From Tetmemena sp. SeJ-2015 (taxonomy: Eukaryota; Ciliophora; Spirotrichea; Sporadotrichida; Oxytrichidae), in contig JAJKFJ010021624.1 in assembly GCA_027382625.1 (NCBI GenBank), positions 124,001 to 188,000 on the forward strand: 64,000 nucleotides of DNA, given 5' to 3'. Made by a program: the position numbers and the translations under genes. The notes under the pieces were generated by a model. It ran no database searches and was not told the origin of the DNA. It was given only the letters and a program-made list of their open reading frames with translations. Below are positions 11,270-23,363 of this stretch, in pieces (within the stretch, counting starts at the first letter, position 1; each line of letters begins with the position of its first letter).

Positions 11270-13090
11270 GTGAGAATTCTGAATGCTCTTGAGTTTTTTA
11301 TTATTTATAGACATTCGTTAAGGTTTCTTTAGAGTTGGAGTTCTATCTCTCTAAAGATTCTCAAATGTTGAGTCTTGGCTACCCCCAGTAATCTTTACTA
11401 TTCTCTATATGCTCTGTATTTTTTGATTATCTGAAATAACTCCAGTGCTGATTCTAGTGCCTTTGCTCAAGCTTGACTCTCTGACATGATTGTTGTATCT
11501 TGAAATTTGAGAGTTCCTTGCGGCATCCAATCTCTCTTGATAAGAATCCATATCCATAGAAATTGACAAGTTCTGCTCTTTGCTCGCAATCTCATGATTT
11601 TTCCTGCTGCTTGGATCTGTTCTTACTAATTTAAAACATAGGCAATCAAATTAATTTTTAAACCTCTATTTTTGGTAACGGGTTGTAATTTTATTTTGAT
11701 TAGAGAGTCTAGAAGGCTCCTGGAGTTATTTCTTGACACTGTAATTTCCAAAAATAAGCTTCTCCTTTTCTTTGAAGGAAAGAGAATTGTCAAGAAGCAA
11801 CTAAGAGATATTCTTAGCTCTAATGATGGACTTTTACCTCTTAGAGGATTGAGGCTGATTTGGAGCAGACTCCTCTATACTATGCTTCTCAGTTATGCTG
11901 CTTCTTTGCCCATTTAATGAAAGAAGAGAGCTGCCTTTGGATTGATATTAAACTACTATTTTTAAGATATAATTGATCTGAGACTGTGCATAACCATCGA
12001 TGACCTCGGGCACGTTTTTGTGTGAGTAAATCTTCTATACGTCAACACTATCCTTTGACCTGTCTCTGCTCCTTAAACCTATGGGCTAGATATTCTCTAT
12101 AGGCCTAAGCTTTTATCCACTCCCGCCTAAGTATAGTAAGTTAGACTTGCTATTCATATGGCTACTACCACCATCCATCGATCCTCCTCTTTAATTCAAA
12201 AGTCCTGAAGGATGCATGCTATAATAAAACATATAACAATGTAAAAGATTGCATTTTCATATCTTCTGGGCCACCATAAGATTATCTTATCTATTTGTAA
12301 AGCATCCTGATTCTATCATAGTTCAATTTATAGACTTTTCTTGGCTACGAGCCTTTTCCTGTATCAGCTTCATTTGGTAAATATTTGAGACTCTAATTAA
12401 ATTCTTAACTCTACTTATGGCTTCCTCCTAGCATAGCTTCTTGCTATGTTCTCAGATTTTAAAGGATCCTCTCTTGTGATAGATTCTTCTTTGAGTTTTA
12501 AAAGTCGAAAGAAACGTTAAGATTTAAATATATAAGAAGTTTAGATATTTTAAGAGGTGTTTATTGATAGCTTTACTATTGCATGAAAGAAGGTAAAAGC
12601 TCTCTGGACTTGGTCATATCACTATACCTACCTTACAATTCCTCGTATAAATTAAAATTCAAGCATATGATAAAAATAGGCTTCGTATGGATTCTATTCT
12701 TCTCGGTTAGATCTCTCCATCACGCTTTAAGAAAAGTTTGGCTCACCTTCTAATTAGTCATAATTTCTCAAGTCTGACTCTAACTAAAAAACAAAGAATT
12801 TCATTTTTAAGAGTGAATAATTTCATAACCTAATCTTAGATTTCTTTTTACTCTTAGTTCTTCTGGTCTCAGTAATTTTCCTGAGATTCTAGATGCCCTC
12901 ATGAAGATCATTTTGATTCCTTTAATCTACTTAAGTATTTTCTCTTCTCTCTGGTAACTCAAGCTAGCCCGCTTCTTCCAATACTTCATCACTAAGTATA
13001 TTTATGTTGTAATTATTGCTATATTGAAAAGACTGAGGCGAAGTGTTCCCTATATTATTGTTGGTGTTATTGTCTTAAATTTTAAGGAAA
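11270..13090 (-). CDS. Unknown low-complexity polar protein(s)
   Basis: Several minus-strand segments read as Asn/Ser/Gln/Lys-rich protein once TAA/TAG are Gln. One near 12850-13080 begins DNNTNNNIGNTSPQSFQYSN and carries a basic RRTKSKKKSKI patch. Another near 11700-11900 includes RAKNISQLLLDNSLSFKEKE. A third, near 11330-11620, includes SSRKNHEIASKEQNLSISMD and EIVKITGGSQ-like text. Frames change between them, so introns or IESs separate the pieces. They may be one gene or two. No domain is recognised. Confidence 0.45.
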
Positions 13091-13421
13091 ACGAATTAAG
13101 TAATTAAATTTGATCCAACTTTTACTAAAATAATGAAATTAAAACAGGAAATTTTGAGCTAACTATATTTTAAATTATCAGAAATATTACAAATTTAGTG
13201 TAACACTTAGTAAATTTTACAGTAAAAACAAAGATTACTCATTTTATATTTTATGATTTGGCTTAATTCTAATCCTCGTTAAATTTTAAATTGTATTTAT
13301 TTAAGAGCTATTTCTCTTTTCAAAGCTTAAAATTAAACAATTCTGAAATATTTAGCTTTTGGGTATTGATCTGCTCTGTCCTTGATTAATTTAATCTACT
13401 GAGTTTCTTATACTGATGAAA
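13091..13421. other. AT-rich intergenic spacer
   Basis: Strongly AT-rich DNA with many TTTAAA/AATTT runs. No coding frame with the amino-acid texture of neighbouring genes was seen. Confidence 0.45.
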
Positions 13422-14234
13422 TCAATATATTTTACCTTTAAAATGTAGTTATAAATCAGAAGTCTATTTATAACCATGATCTGCATTTGACGTGGCATCC
13501 AGCTTCACATCTTGCTTTTATGCGCCTGAGTTGATACTAGCAAAGGCACTAGCCTGGCTTGAAGTCCCTTAAGAAGCTCTATTTATGTGAACTATTTTAA
13601 ACGAGTCCTGATAATGCTTCTTAATTGACTGCTACTGATTATGATGAATGTCTCTTTGCCCACGCTTTAGCATCCTTCTAAAAGCCAGTTCTTATAAAAA
13701 CAAACTCACTTCCTCCTCCTCTTCGTTAAACCCACTCTCAGAAATCTATAAACCAATATAAGATATCTAATGAGGTGTAGAAATATTTTATGAGAACTTG
13801 GAAAAATCTAGCTAGAAGAGAGCTGTCTTGGAGAATAAGCAGGCGATAGCTAGTTTATGAAGCTTGAAGATTTCTTAATGAGAGGTGGATCGGATTAGCC
13901 GGTTAATAGATGAGAAGACTGTGGGTAAAATTCTTCAAAGTCTCGATAGGTCTAGTGCTAAAAGAATAATTCTTCGAATGGCCTCACTTCCTCCTATGTG
14001 GCTAATGGGATAAGTTTAAATAGCCTTTTATTAAAATTCACTTTAGTTTTATAAGTTACTATAGTGAAGGTTGAATAATGCTGCGCCTCTTTACTGCGAC
14101 TCCACACCACTAAATGACGTCACTGACATTTATTTATCCCTGATCATTCTTGAGTGATGAGTGGCTTGCGGAGATCTATCAGGAGTTTGATGAGAGGCTA
14201 CATTAGCGAGTGGAGAGCTTGACTACTAGTTCAT
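13422..14234 (-). CDS. Unknown Ser/Gln-rich protein
   Basis: The ATG at 14234 opens MNQQSSSPLANVASHQTPDR and continues about 60 codons. A second segment reads EEVRPFEELFFQHQTYRDFE and SSHLLTGQSDPPLIKKSSSF. A third reads SGFNEEEEEVSLFLQELAFR and ends KLDATSNADHGYK plus a short tail at a TGA at 13422-13424. The three segments are in different frames, and the junctions near 13760 and 14045 were not resolved as introns or IESs. No family recognised; the phosphosite-like SP/TP content suggests a cytoskeletal or regulatory scaffold, which is only a guess. Confidence 0.5.
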
Positions 14235-14457
14235 CTATTTTGTCCTTAGAATAAAAATATTAACACAATAATTACTTATCTCATTAAATTGCAGTCAGAA
14301 TAATCTTAAAACACTTATCCATGTTCATCCCATATTCCTTAAATTGCTGATTTATTTTCCTTTCTCCTGAAACCATAAATATTACTTGCTTTACTCTAAG
14401 TTTGCAATTATAATCCTCAAATTTTAATTATATCTCTAATTATATAAAAGCCTTAAA
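14235..14457. other. Divergent intergenic region
   Basis: AT-rich gap between a leftward and a rightward gene, so it should hold both promoters. No motif could be assigned. Confidence 0.4.
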
Positions 14458-15990
14458 ATGAGTCAGCTTCAGCCAGTGGAGAATGAGAAAAGCTAGAATT
14501 ATGGTCAAGAGTCTGTTGACTTTTAAAGTGTGTATCAAACTTTGCCGAGTAAGCCAACTGACAAGGAGAAAGCACTTATTTCACCCTCAAAGATCCCAAT
14601 TTTGCATAAGAAGAACGTAAAATTAAGTGTCAAAAGATTTTGAGTGCTTTAGTTTTAAGAGTTTAGGATCTATCTAGTAGGCTCAGACTCCCTAGATAAA
14701 CAAAACAGAAAGGGATATGATGAGTTACAGGTCTCAATCTCAGATATCTAAAAACCAAAGCATCGAAGATCTTATGAAGCCTTTGGGTAAGTTCAAACCT
14801 AGTTTCAACTTATTACAATAAAAATACCTTACTCATCTTAATAATATTATAGGTCCTGGAAACTATGAGGTTCTGAAGCTGACAGGAGCTAAGTAGATCG
14901 TATCCACGAAAATGAATCAGCCTGTCTATACATTTAGCTCCAGGACTGATAAAAATAACAAAGTCATCATAACCAAGGATCATGTTACAGAAATAAAGGG
15001 AAGAGACTCTCCAGGACCCGCTTCTTACAAATACGACTACAATCGTTTATAAAGGATCCTTTCTAAATCTAATTAGACTTATATAATTTCAAATCTAACA
15101 TAAACGGAGTGGATAGTCTAGCCCCAGAGAATTTCTCATTCATGAAGGAGAAAAAGTTTTTTGAATTCACTCAAATAGCGCACTACAAATCTAATCTGTA
15201 ATATAAGTTTCAAATTCTATAAGTTTTGATTTTAGACCGCATTCTTACAATTTGGATTACAAATCTCAATGGGGGAACTCAATTGGAGGCTTCTCCAAAG
15301 ACAACAGGTTTAAGTATGACAGAGAAGAAAAGGATATTGAGGAGAGATCTCCTGGACCCACCACTGCAAATATCTACTACAGAGAAAACTCCCTCCCAAA
15401 GATTTTTATTAGGAAAGGTCAGATTAAAAATCCATATTCTCTATCTTAGATTTCTAAAGCTTATAATAGATTTCAATAAATCAGTTCGAGGCAATAACAA
15501 TTCCGCGATGGGAACGTATGAAGTGAAAGGAAATCAAAATCACGATCAGAGTTTTCAATAGTCTCATCAGCACAACAATTCACTCTTGCTAAGCTCGACC
15601 CGAATGTAAAGAGATCGAGACAGATTTCAAGATAACAGAAAGATTTTCTTCAAAGAACTTGCCAGGGAATAAATAGGAAAGGATTCCCCTGGCTTTATAT
15701 ATCAAGCTGAGAATAAGTTTGAGCAGTCCATATCTTCGAAGAGGAATAATTCCTTCTCTTTTGGGAAGGATCAACGTAAAATGGTTGACACTAAGCCTAG
15801 GAGTTTTATATTGGAATTATTTTTACTTGATTTGAGTATTATTCCTCCTCCAGGTAGTTATGAAGTAAGCAACTTTGTCGTGCTTAAGAATAGAACAGGT
15901 GGAGGTGGATTTTCTAAAGCCACTAGGAATCTAGATTGGTCCGGCATGAGCGAAAAGTTTAAAATCTATGATGGTCAAAAGTTCTTTTGA
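14458..15990 (+). CDS. Sperm-tail PG-rich repeat (STPGR/SHIPPO/ODF3-like) axonemal protein
   Basis: Proteins of this family are microtubule-associated or lumenal axoneme components. Family signatures are the repeated Pro-Gly-x-Tyr units: GPGNYEVLKL, RDSPGPASYKYD, ERSPGPTTANIYY, KDSPGFIYQ and IPPPGSYEVS. The ATG is at 14458 and the TGA at 15988. A GT-AG intron splits the first unit (about 14788-14853); a 29-nt intron (GTTTC to TTTAG) precedes KPHSYNLDYKSQWG. A 26-bp IES with pointer AAATCTAA lies at 15065 (separate entry). One more frame change, near 15450-15495, is not resolved; TAGATTTC repeats lie there but do not restore the frame on their own. Confidence 0.8.
15065..15098. other. Internal eliminated sequence in the STPGR gene, pointer AAATCTAA
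   Basis: The 8-bp repeat AAATCTAA lies at 15065-15072 and 15091-15098. Excising 26 bp converts two out-of-phase segments into one frame that reads RILSKSNINGVDSLAPENFS and runs on to the next intron. The insert contains no GT-AG boundaries. Confidence 0.85.
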
Positions 15991-16142
15991 TCCTATTAAA
16001 ATTTAATATACTAGTGAAATAAAATTAATGAGGAATATTCCTTGATTAATTCTATTTTTTTTTTCTTCTCGAATTCATTAGACTCTTAAGTGATGATCTA
16101 TTAAAATGAAATATTTATGCGATAACTTATTTAATTATATTT
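15991..16142. other. Intergenic spacer
   Basis: About 150 bp of AT-rich sequence with a T9 run (16057-16065) between two rightward genes. Nothing specific seen. Confidence 0.35.
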
Positions 16143-18300
16143 ATGCAGGAGGTTTAAAAGTATAAGAAATTTACAAAGGGATCTATACCCAGACTTGGTA
16201 AACTATACACACTTAATGTTCCTGAGGTGATTCCTCGCTTGCACCAAGTCAAGCCTTTATCATAATAGAACTCCAATAAAAAGTAAGGCCAAATGATTAT
16301 TTCGAACATCATCCATCTATAATTCTAAATGAGACATCGCTTAATGTTTGTGTATAGTTTGACTCGATACAAGTTTCAAAGAAGCACGACAGTTGCCTCC
16401 CCAAGCAATTTTTAATCCAATATAGATTATTTGCTAAATTTTGAGAGTGAAAATGGAGATAGACAACTTTCCCCCGCATTTTAATAGGACTAGCTTTAGC
16501 ATCTGTAGTTAGGAATAGGTTGTGGGGTACAAGAGGAACGTCTTAAATTTAGTAAGGTAATTGAAACTAGGAAGGATATTTACCCCAAGATGCTCGTCAT
16601 CACTGATATCTAAAGGCATCCAAACCATCCCCAAATTTAAGTCACCAATATGTCCAATCCATAAACGCAAAGGGACCAAAGAGATGCAGCAAATTTCAAC
16701 TTTCAAAGATTAAAATCCTGCTATATCGTTCTTTATTATTATTAGAAGATACTTGCAATCTATCGAGGAGGTAGATATGGAGGAGATGAAGAAAAGCAGG
16801 CGAGGATTGCTCAACAATATCCTGATTCAGTAATATCAGAGCAAGCACTAACAGAAGTCGATGTAGATTAAAAAAGCGCAGATTGAAGATTAGCGCAAAC
16901 TAATGAACACGCTCTCTCCAATTAAAGCGGAGAAATTTAAAATTGAAAAACAAAGGTTTAGACTAACTCAAAGACCAATTAGAGAAATCGATGAGTTCAC
17001 AATCTTTGGTGAGGATCAGTCGACTGACTTCATTTAAAGCACTATTCAGTCTCCATTCTCGAACTACTATAATGATAAAGGAGGGAGGACTCAGTCTTTT
17101 GTTAGGGGAAGAGCTTAAGACGGCAGAGACTTTGGTGTAAAAACTCTACTTGATATTGGCAGGAAGCCAACCAAAAGAAATATGTCAAATAATGTGGAGG
17201 CTTACAAGTAGAATGATCACAATGGGAAAATGCCAGTGATCACCATACCAACTCTCCCTAACATGCATCTTCCTCTCTTTAAGAGTATGGTTGGAGACTC
17301 TGGCAATCTCATGACCTAATAAAATTCTGAGCGGTCTAACTATCAGCTGTAGAATCAAATTATGTAAACTGACTTCAAACCTGAGCTAGAAAGATTCCCT
17401 CTTTAGGTTCCTTCCTTCACTCTGAGTTCAAGTCAGTAGAATCACTCAAAGAAAAAGCTTATGAATATCACTGATCTCCAAATCAATTATGCAAATTAAT
17501 TTTATCAGTAAGTCTTATTAAAGTTTTAAATCAATAGTATACAACAGCAATTTAAGTTATAAAAAGATTTTTATGTCTATTTTTTTAAGTTAAAGCCTAT
17601 AGCTAATACAAGATCAGATGAAATACCCCAGACTGCTGGTAATGGCAATTAGCTGAATTAATATCTTAATATTGGTTATGAAAACTAGCTGATTTCTAAG
17701 ACTACAAATAATGCCACACCACTTTATAAACTCAAGACCAATAAAAATAGAAATCCATTCATCACTAAGCTTGGCAAGATTACTCCTCTCGACAATTAGA
17801 AGTTCACTGATATTAAAACAGAGAGAGCCCCTTCTCAGCAGAATAAGCAGTTTCTGTCAATGTATAATCCACAACCTACTGATAGATTAATTATTTTAGA
17901 ATGAAAAAAAGTTTCTAAAAGCAGAGAAGCTATAATGATAAGAGCTCACTCAATTAGCAATCCTACTGATCGCAAAATTAGTCTCATTCCTAATTAAATT
18001 TAAGATTATAATTATAAAGAGAAATAAGTGAAATCATTTGTAGATTGTAAGAAAAGGTTTAGTCCAAGATATATTAATAAGTCCTCGTCAATGAGAATGC
18101 TTTCTGGCTTGAAAAGAAAAGTAGGGTATAATGATATATTTTAGTTATTAAATAGGAAAAGATTAGGTTTTAATTAAATTTAGACAACCCATTGGTTAAT
18201 CACTGATATCTATAACGAAATCCAATTAAACATTAGATTTTTAATTATAGATTAAAATTTTTATTAAACACCAATCAATATTAGAATAAAACCATATTTG
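16143..18300 (+). CDS. Unknown long polar protein, several segments
   Basis: An open frame from ATG 16143 reads LGKLYTLNVPEVIPRLHQVK and onward to about 16880. A second frame, from about 16776, reads SRRGLLNNILIQQYQSKHQQ, RPIREIDEFTIFGEDQSTDF, NMSNNVEAYKQNDHNGK and on to KLMNITDLQINYANQFY near 17515. A third runs from about 17600 to LIILE, where a TGA (17902-17904) interrupts it. The same frame then continues coherently with KKVSKSREAIMIRAHSISNP. Introns or IESs must connect the pieces. Rich in Asn/Gln/Ser/Lys and without recognised domains; one or two genes are possible. Confidence 0.45.
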
Positions 18301-18547
18301 CCCATCACTGATCTTTAATAATTTTAGCCTTAATCACATCTCAAATTAAGAATTAGGGTATCATCTTATTCTTGCAACCTACTATTCACCTCAGTTATTT
18401 CTCTTTACTCATCTCAACAACTCAATCTCTCAACTGGATCATTCTTCAGTGTTGAACCCAGAATTTATACTTTTCATAGTTGTTGAAACTTCAGATTTTA
18501 GATAGAGAGACTTCGCCTATAAGGAAAACTATCTCAAGATAGATCTT

Positions 18548-20596
18548 ATGAAGTACTATCATATCCTTCTTCCTCACAAAGATGAGTTTGAGATCTCTGG
18601 TAGGGTGACTATCTACCAACTTTTCAAATTAGTGAGGCCCTCTCCTGTGCTTTTGAACCAAGTTTACTAGCAGCTAATTGTAGATATCAATAAAGTACTG
18701 TTCAAGAAAAAGAGGAAGAGACTAGAGATGCTTGCTGAGCTGAGAACTAAATCAGCTGAGAAAGGCGAAAAACTGATAGATGGAGGCAGTCAAGTAGATT
18801 TTGACTTGATTTTTAAGTACTTACACCAAATTAATGGAGAACTTTTCTCTGAAGAGTAGCTTATTTAACCTAATCCAAAGGTTCTGATTTGCAGCTAGGA
18901 GGAGAGATTCATTGGAGTTAAAGGCGTTAGTAAGGTAATTAAATCGAATAGAGTGACCTTAGAAGAAACCTTGAACGATCCTTTCAAGAGACAGGAGATG
19001 AAAGACTTAATGTAGGATGTATGCGAAAACTGGGTTGATTAGAACATGATGCCCCGAGAGCTTGATTTTTCAGAGCAAAAAAAGAAATTTTTCTCTAAGA
19101 CTTCAAAAACCTATTTTCTGACAGGAGTTGCTCTAGATACTAGCAGATCTAACTCCCCTAAAAATTTGCAATTGCACTTACAACTAACTAGCACAAGCTA
19201 AAGTGAGAATAAAAGTGGGTAGTAATCAGATGCGGACCAAGTATTTGAGTATCTAATGACTCATTTTGTACAACTATAATCAATGAAGATAAGGGAAGCG
19301 AGAGATAGTCCATCAGCTAATTTAGAATCCTCAAATCTGGGTAACTAAAGATGGAATAAGTACGAAAATCAATCCAATGGTGTCTAAATTCCAAAAGTAG
19401 GAACTGCTGGAATCCAAGAAAGAAGGGATATGGGCATATTCAAGTAGCTTATGAGCAGGAAAATTGCTTAATCTCAAATGTAGCAAGAGAGGACTAAAAA
19501 TTCTAGCATTATTAATGGAACCTAAAATAAAACTCAAGACAGAAGAGAAGAATCATCCTCAAGCCCATCTAAGAGGAAGAATCTTTTTAAGTAGATACAG
19601 CCTAAAACTCTTTCCAATTAGCAAATGCTCAAAATTTGCAAAGAATTTCAGCTTACACGAAGACAAGTATACGAGCTTAATAGTCTATTCAACTCCATGA
19701 TCTTAGTTGATTCGAGAATTAGAGCGACAAAAGTTTATTTATCAAAGTTATTTAAGTTGATAAAAAGAATATGTCTATTGAAGATAGTCTACTTTCTACT
19801 CACTCTCATGGTAAAAAAGATAAACACCAGAGAACTTAGAATGCGGATCAAGACTAGCATGCTTAGCAAGAAGGCGTTCATTTGACTTTTTTCTAAGAGC
19901 ACTGTCCATTCATAGGGCATATTTTGCCTTCAGTGCAAGATAGACTTTTCTAAGCATTAGGTATAGATATCGCAAAGAAAAATTCAGAGATAACTTGGGA
20001 GCAATTCTTAGAACTTTACTGTATCATTGAGATGGGATAATTTGATACGAATAAGACCATTGAATTTTGGTGTAGAGTAAGTAGCTCTTTATTTTTAACC
20101 TTCTCTCTAAACAATTTTGTAGTTTTTGGATCCAAATCTGATAGGTATAGTACCTCGGTACTCTTACAATCCGATTTTGGAGGAGATAGTGAGAGGTCGT
20201 TTGCTGAAGCATAAAAATGCAGCGACCTAATTCTTTGCTACTTCTCTGAAGCGCAAGTGGCAAAGACTGGGTTGTCTGAATGAAAGCCAAGAGTTAATAA
20301 TTGAGAGATTTAGAGAGGTGATGCAAGAAGGATAAATGGATGTGCGACTTATGGCAAATGCAATCAGTAATAGACCACTCTAATTCTAAGTTGAAGAGTA
20401 CAAATCTTGGAATGAAACCTAGCACCCGCCAGAAGCAATAGAAGCCGAGCATAATTAGAGTGCCATTCAACACTCAAGTCAAGTTTAAGTAGAATAAGTT
20501 CTGGAGCTGATCAAGTTCATGAATGATTAATTTCTATATTAAGTTTTACTTCAGTAGAAGTACTCTCTTAAGATAGACTAATTTAAATAAGGGTGA
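18548..20596 (+). CDS. EF-hand-like conserved ciliate protein of unknown function
   Basis: The ATG at 18548 begins MKYYHILLPHKDEFEISGRV. The reading passes through VLFKKKRKRLEMLAELRTKS, NDPFKRQEMKDLMQDVCENW and a Ser/Gln linker to MLKICKEFQLTRRQVYELNS, an EF-hand-like helix-loop entry. After an intron and frame changes near 19700-19790 it resumes with FQEHCPFIGHILPSVQDRLF, EITWEQFLELYCIIEMGQFD and, after an intron following FWCR, FLDPNLIGIVPR. It ends SLKIDQFKQG at a TGA (20594-20596). The arrangement recalls divergent EF-hand scaffold proteins, but no intact calcium-binding loop was identified. Function unknown. Confidence 0.6.
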
Positions 20597-20704
20597 AAGT
20601 GAAAATATAGGCTTAAGTGCCTATGAATTTTCTCTCTAGAGAAGGCGGCATTATTAAATATCATTGTAGATTATTCTTTGAATTACAAATCATTGCAAGT
20701 TAAA

Positions 20705-22843
20705 ATGTCCGACACCGCTGACGACCAAACTTACCTTTTTTCTTAAGCAATTTTGAAAATTTTAAACTATTGAACAGCAATAAGTGGAAGAGCAGTAAGT
20801 TGAGCCTACCGAAAGCCAGCCTGATAACTCAGAGGAAGAAGCTAAACTCAGAGAAGCTGAGGAATTAAAACAGCAGCAAATCAAAGAGGAATAAGAAAGA
20901 GAAGCTGCCCTCTAGAAAGAAAGAGAGGAGGAAGAGGAGAGACTGCGCAAACTTAAAGAGGAGGAAGAAGCAGAACGTCAGAGAATCGAATAGGAGAGAA
21001 TTGCTGCTGAAGAAAAGCAAAAGGCTGAAGAGGCTGAAAGATAGAGTTGCAAGCTGAGGCTGAGGCTGCTGCAGAGAAGAAAAGACTAGAGGAAGAAGAA
21101 GCTGAGAGAAAAAGGAAAGAAGAGGAGAAGCTGAGCGTAAAAGACAAGAATAAGAGGAAGCAGAAAGGAAGAGGATTGAGGAGGAAGAGGCCGAAAGAAA
21201 GAGAAAAGCAGCCGAAGAGGCTGAAAAAGAAAGGCTGAGACTCGAAGAAGAAGCAAGAATATAAAAGGAAAAAGAAGAAGAGGAAGAACGCTAGAGACAA
21301 GAGGCAGAGAGAATTAGGATCGAATAAGAGGCCGCAGCAGAGGCAGAGCGTTAGACTTGAACAAGAGGGCCGCAGCTGAAGCAGAGCGTATAAGACTTGA
21401 GCAAGAGGCTGCAGCAGAAGCAGAGCGTGTAAGACTTGAGAAAGAAGCCGCAGCTAAGAAGAGCAGAAGCGCTATAAAAAAGACTTGAGACAAGAAGGCC
21501 AGCTAGACTAAAAAGCAGAGAGAATTAGAATTGAATAAGAAGCAGCAGCTGCAGAGGCTGAAAGAAAGCGATAAGAGGAGGAGGCTAGAATATAAAAGGA
21601 GAAAGAAGAGGCAGAGAGGATTAGACTCGAAAAGGAAGCCGAAGCTGAGCGCGAGAGCTTGCAGAGATTGCAAGAATTTAAAAAGAGGAAGAAGAGGAGA
21701 AACAGCGCCAGGAAGCTGAAAGAATTAGGCTTGAGAAGGAAGCAGCTGAAGCCTAAAGATTAAGAGAAGAAGAAGAGGAAAGACAAAGGAAAATTGAAGA
21801 AGAGAAAAAGGAACAGGAAAGACTAGAGTAGGAGAGAATTAAGAGAGAGCAAGAGGAAGAAGCAGAGAGACAGAGACTTGCTCATGAGGCTGAACAAAAG
21901 AGATTAGCAGACGAAGCCGAAAAATAGAGACTTGCGTAAGAGGCTGAATAGAGGAGACTCGCTGAAGAGGCAGAGTAAAAAAGATTGGCAGAAGAAGCTG
22001 AATAGAAAAGACTGGCTGCAGAGGCTGAGGAAAGAAGAATCGCTGCAGAGTAAGAAGCAGAGAGACTAAGACAATAAGAGTTACAGAGAATCGCAGCTGA
22101 AGAAGCCGAAAGAGTGAGGAAAGAGCAAGAGGCAGCTGAGCTACTGAAAAAGCAATAAGAGGAAGCTGAGAGATAAAGACAGGAACAAGAGAGAATTACA
22201 AGGGAAAAGTAAGAGCAAGAGAGAAGAGAGCAGGAAGAGCAGGACAGATTAAGATAATAGAAATCTCATTTATGTATGATCTTTATAATAGGAAGAGTCA
22301 GAGAAAGCTGCTGCTAATGCCCAGTTATTGCAATTATTTGACTAACTCCTAGCTTATTTTTAAGTAGACTGAGGAAGTTACAGTTGTAAAGAAAAAGAAG
22401 GCCACTGCATTGAAAGCTAATGCTTAAATTTTATAATGCAGGCTACGAGCCTCACAGCTTGTAGACCACTAGCAATCACACCGACATGGCTTCAGTGCCT
22501 ACTGAAGCTTAGCTGAATGACACCATGGCTTCCAACAGAGGTCTTAGTGGAAGAGGAATCTAAGTAACCTAAGTCATCCCCTGCTAAGCACGACCTCGTG
22601 GCCGGCAACGATGAATTGAAGGCTCACCTGCTCGATAACGATGCCAACTCAAGTAACAAGTACTTGCTTGAGAATGATATGAGCAAGAACCAGATGGCTC
22701 CCCAGCCAGAGGTGAACAAGAACATGACCTCGAAGACACTAACTAACTTGAACGAGCTGAAGAACAACGAGAAGGCCAAGAACAAGGACAAGAAGAAGCA
22801 GAGCAAGGAGGCCAACGACACCTGCAACTGCTCAATTTTCTGA
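20705..22843 (+). CDS. Long Glu/Arg/Gln coiled-coil protein with C-terminal CaaX-like motif
   Basis: The ATG at 20705 opens MSDTADDQ, followed by an intron ending ACAG. It then reads almost 500 codons of charged coiled coil built from repeats such as EEAERQRLAHEAEQKRLADE. The end is different: a Ser/Asn/Lys tail with GC-rich codons (22600-22840), finishing TCNCSIF and TGA. Cys-Ser-Ile-Phe is a CaaX-type box, with a second Cys two residues upstream, so prenylation and membrane anchoring are plausible. The stretch 21045-21700 shifts frame about six times by one base while the repeat pattern persists, unlike the clean flanks. Two small introns near 22350 and 22435 are inferred. Cytoskeletal or contractile scaffold is a guess. 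Confidence 0.7.
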
Positions 22844-23049
22844 AGAGTATCAAATTTTGTGTTGCTGCTGTTACTTAGCATTAAGAACATCGCACATTTA
22901 GAATCCGTCGCTGTAAATTATCGATATGAATATATTCATAAATAAACCAAAAAGAGAATTACTTAGAAAAGCAGGCGAGAGAGAGATAGGTGTGATTTTG
23001 AATTGCAAGATTGGATAAATTTATTGGGAATAAATTACCAAAGGTAATA
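22844..23049. other. Intergenic spacer
   Basis: About 200 bp of AT-rich DNA between rightward genes; no feature recognised. Confidence 0.35.
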
Positions 23050-23235
23050 ATGGAGCCGTACTTAGAGCAATCAAAGCTAGAAGCAGATTAGTAAAATCAG
23101 CCATAAGATAAAGTAGGAGAGACTGAGGCTACTGAGGGAGTTAAATTCCTAGAAACTGGTAACCCAAACACTAAATTTTCAAATGAAAATATAGAGATAA
23201 GTAAAGACATGGTTAATTCTATGCTTTTTCGATGA
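23050..23235 (+). CDS. Small ORF, 61 codons, unknown
   Basis: ATG 23050 to TGA 23233 with Gln-coding TAG/TAA inside. It reads MEPYLEQSKLEADQQNQPQD and ends DMVNSMLFR. The polar composition resembles real coding DNA in this window, but it is short and has no recognised domain. It could be the first exon of a gene whose remainder is not connected here. Confidence 0.35.
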
Positions 23236-23363
23236 AACTTAACTTAATACAAAAATTTGTATTAATTTGAGTTAAGCCTATACTATCTCTTTTTATGTGG
23301 AAAAGTAGCAATTACAAAAATAGAAATTATTTATAGTTAACTTAAAGAGCTTTTGACCAAAAA

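Noticed and set aside
14115..14122. Shared CRE-like palindrome TGACGTCA at 14115 and 54777
   Set aside because: Only two copies in 64 kb, one inside a coding frame; too little to call a regulatory site.
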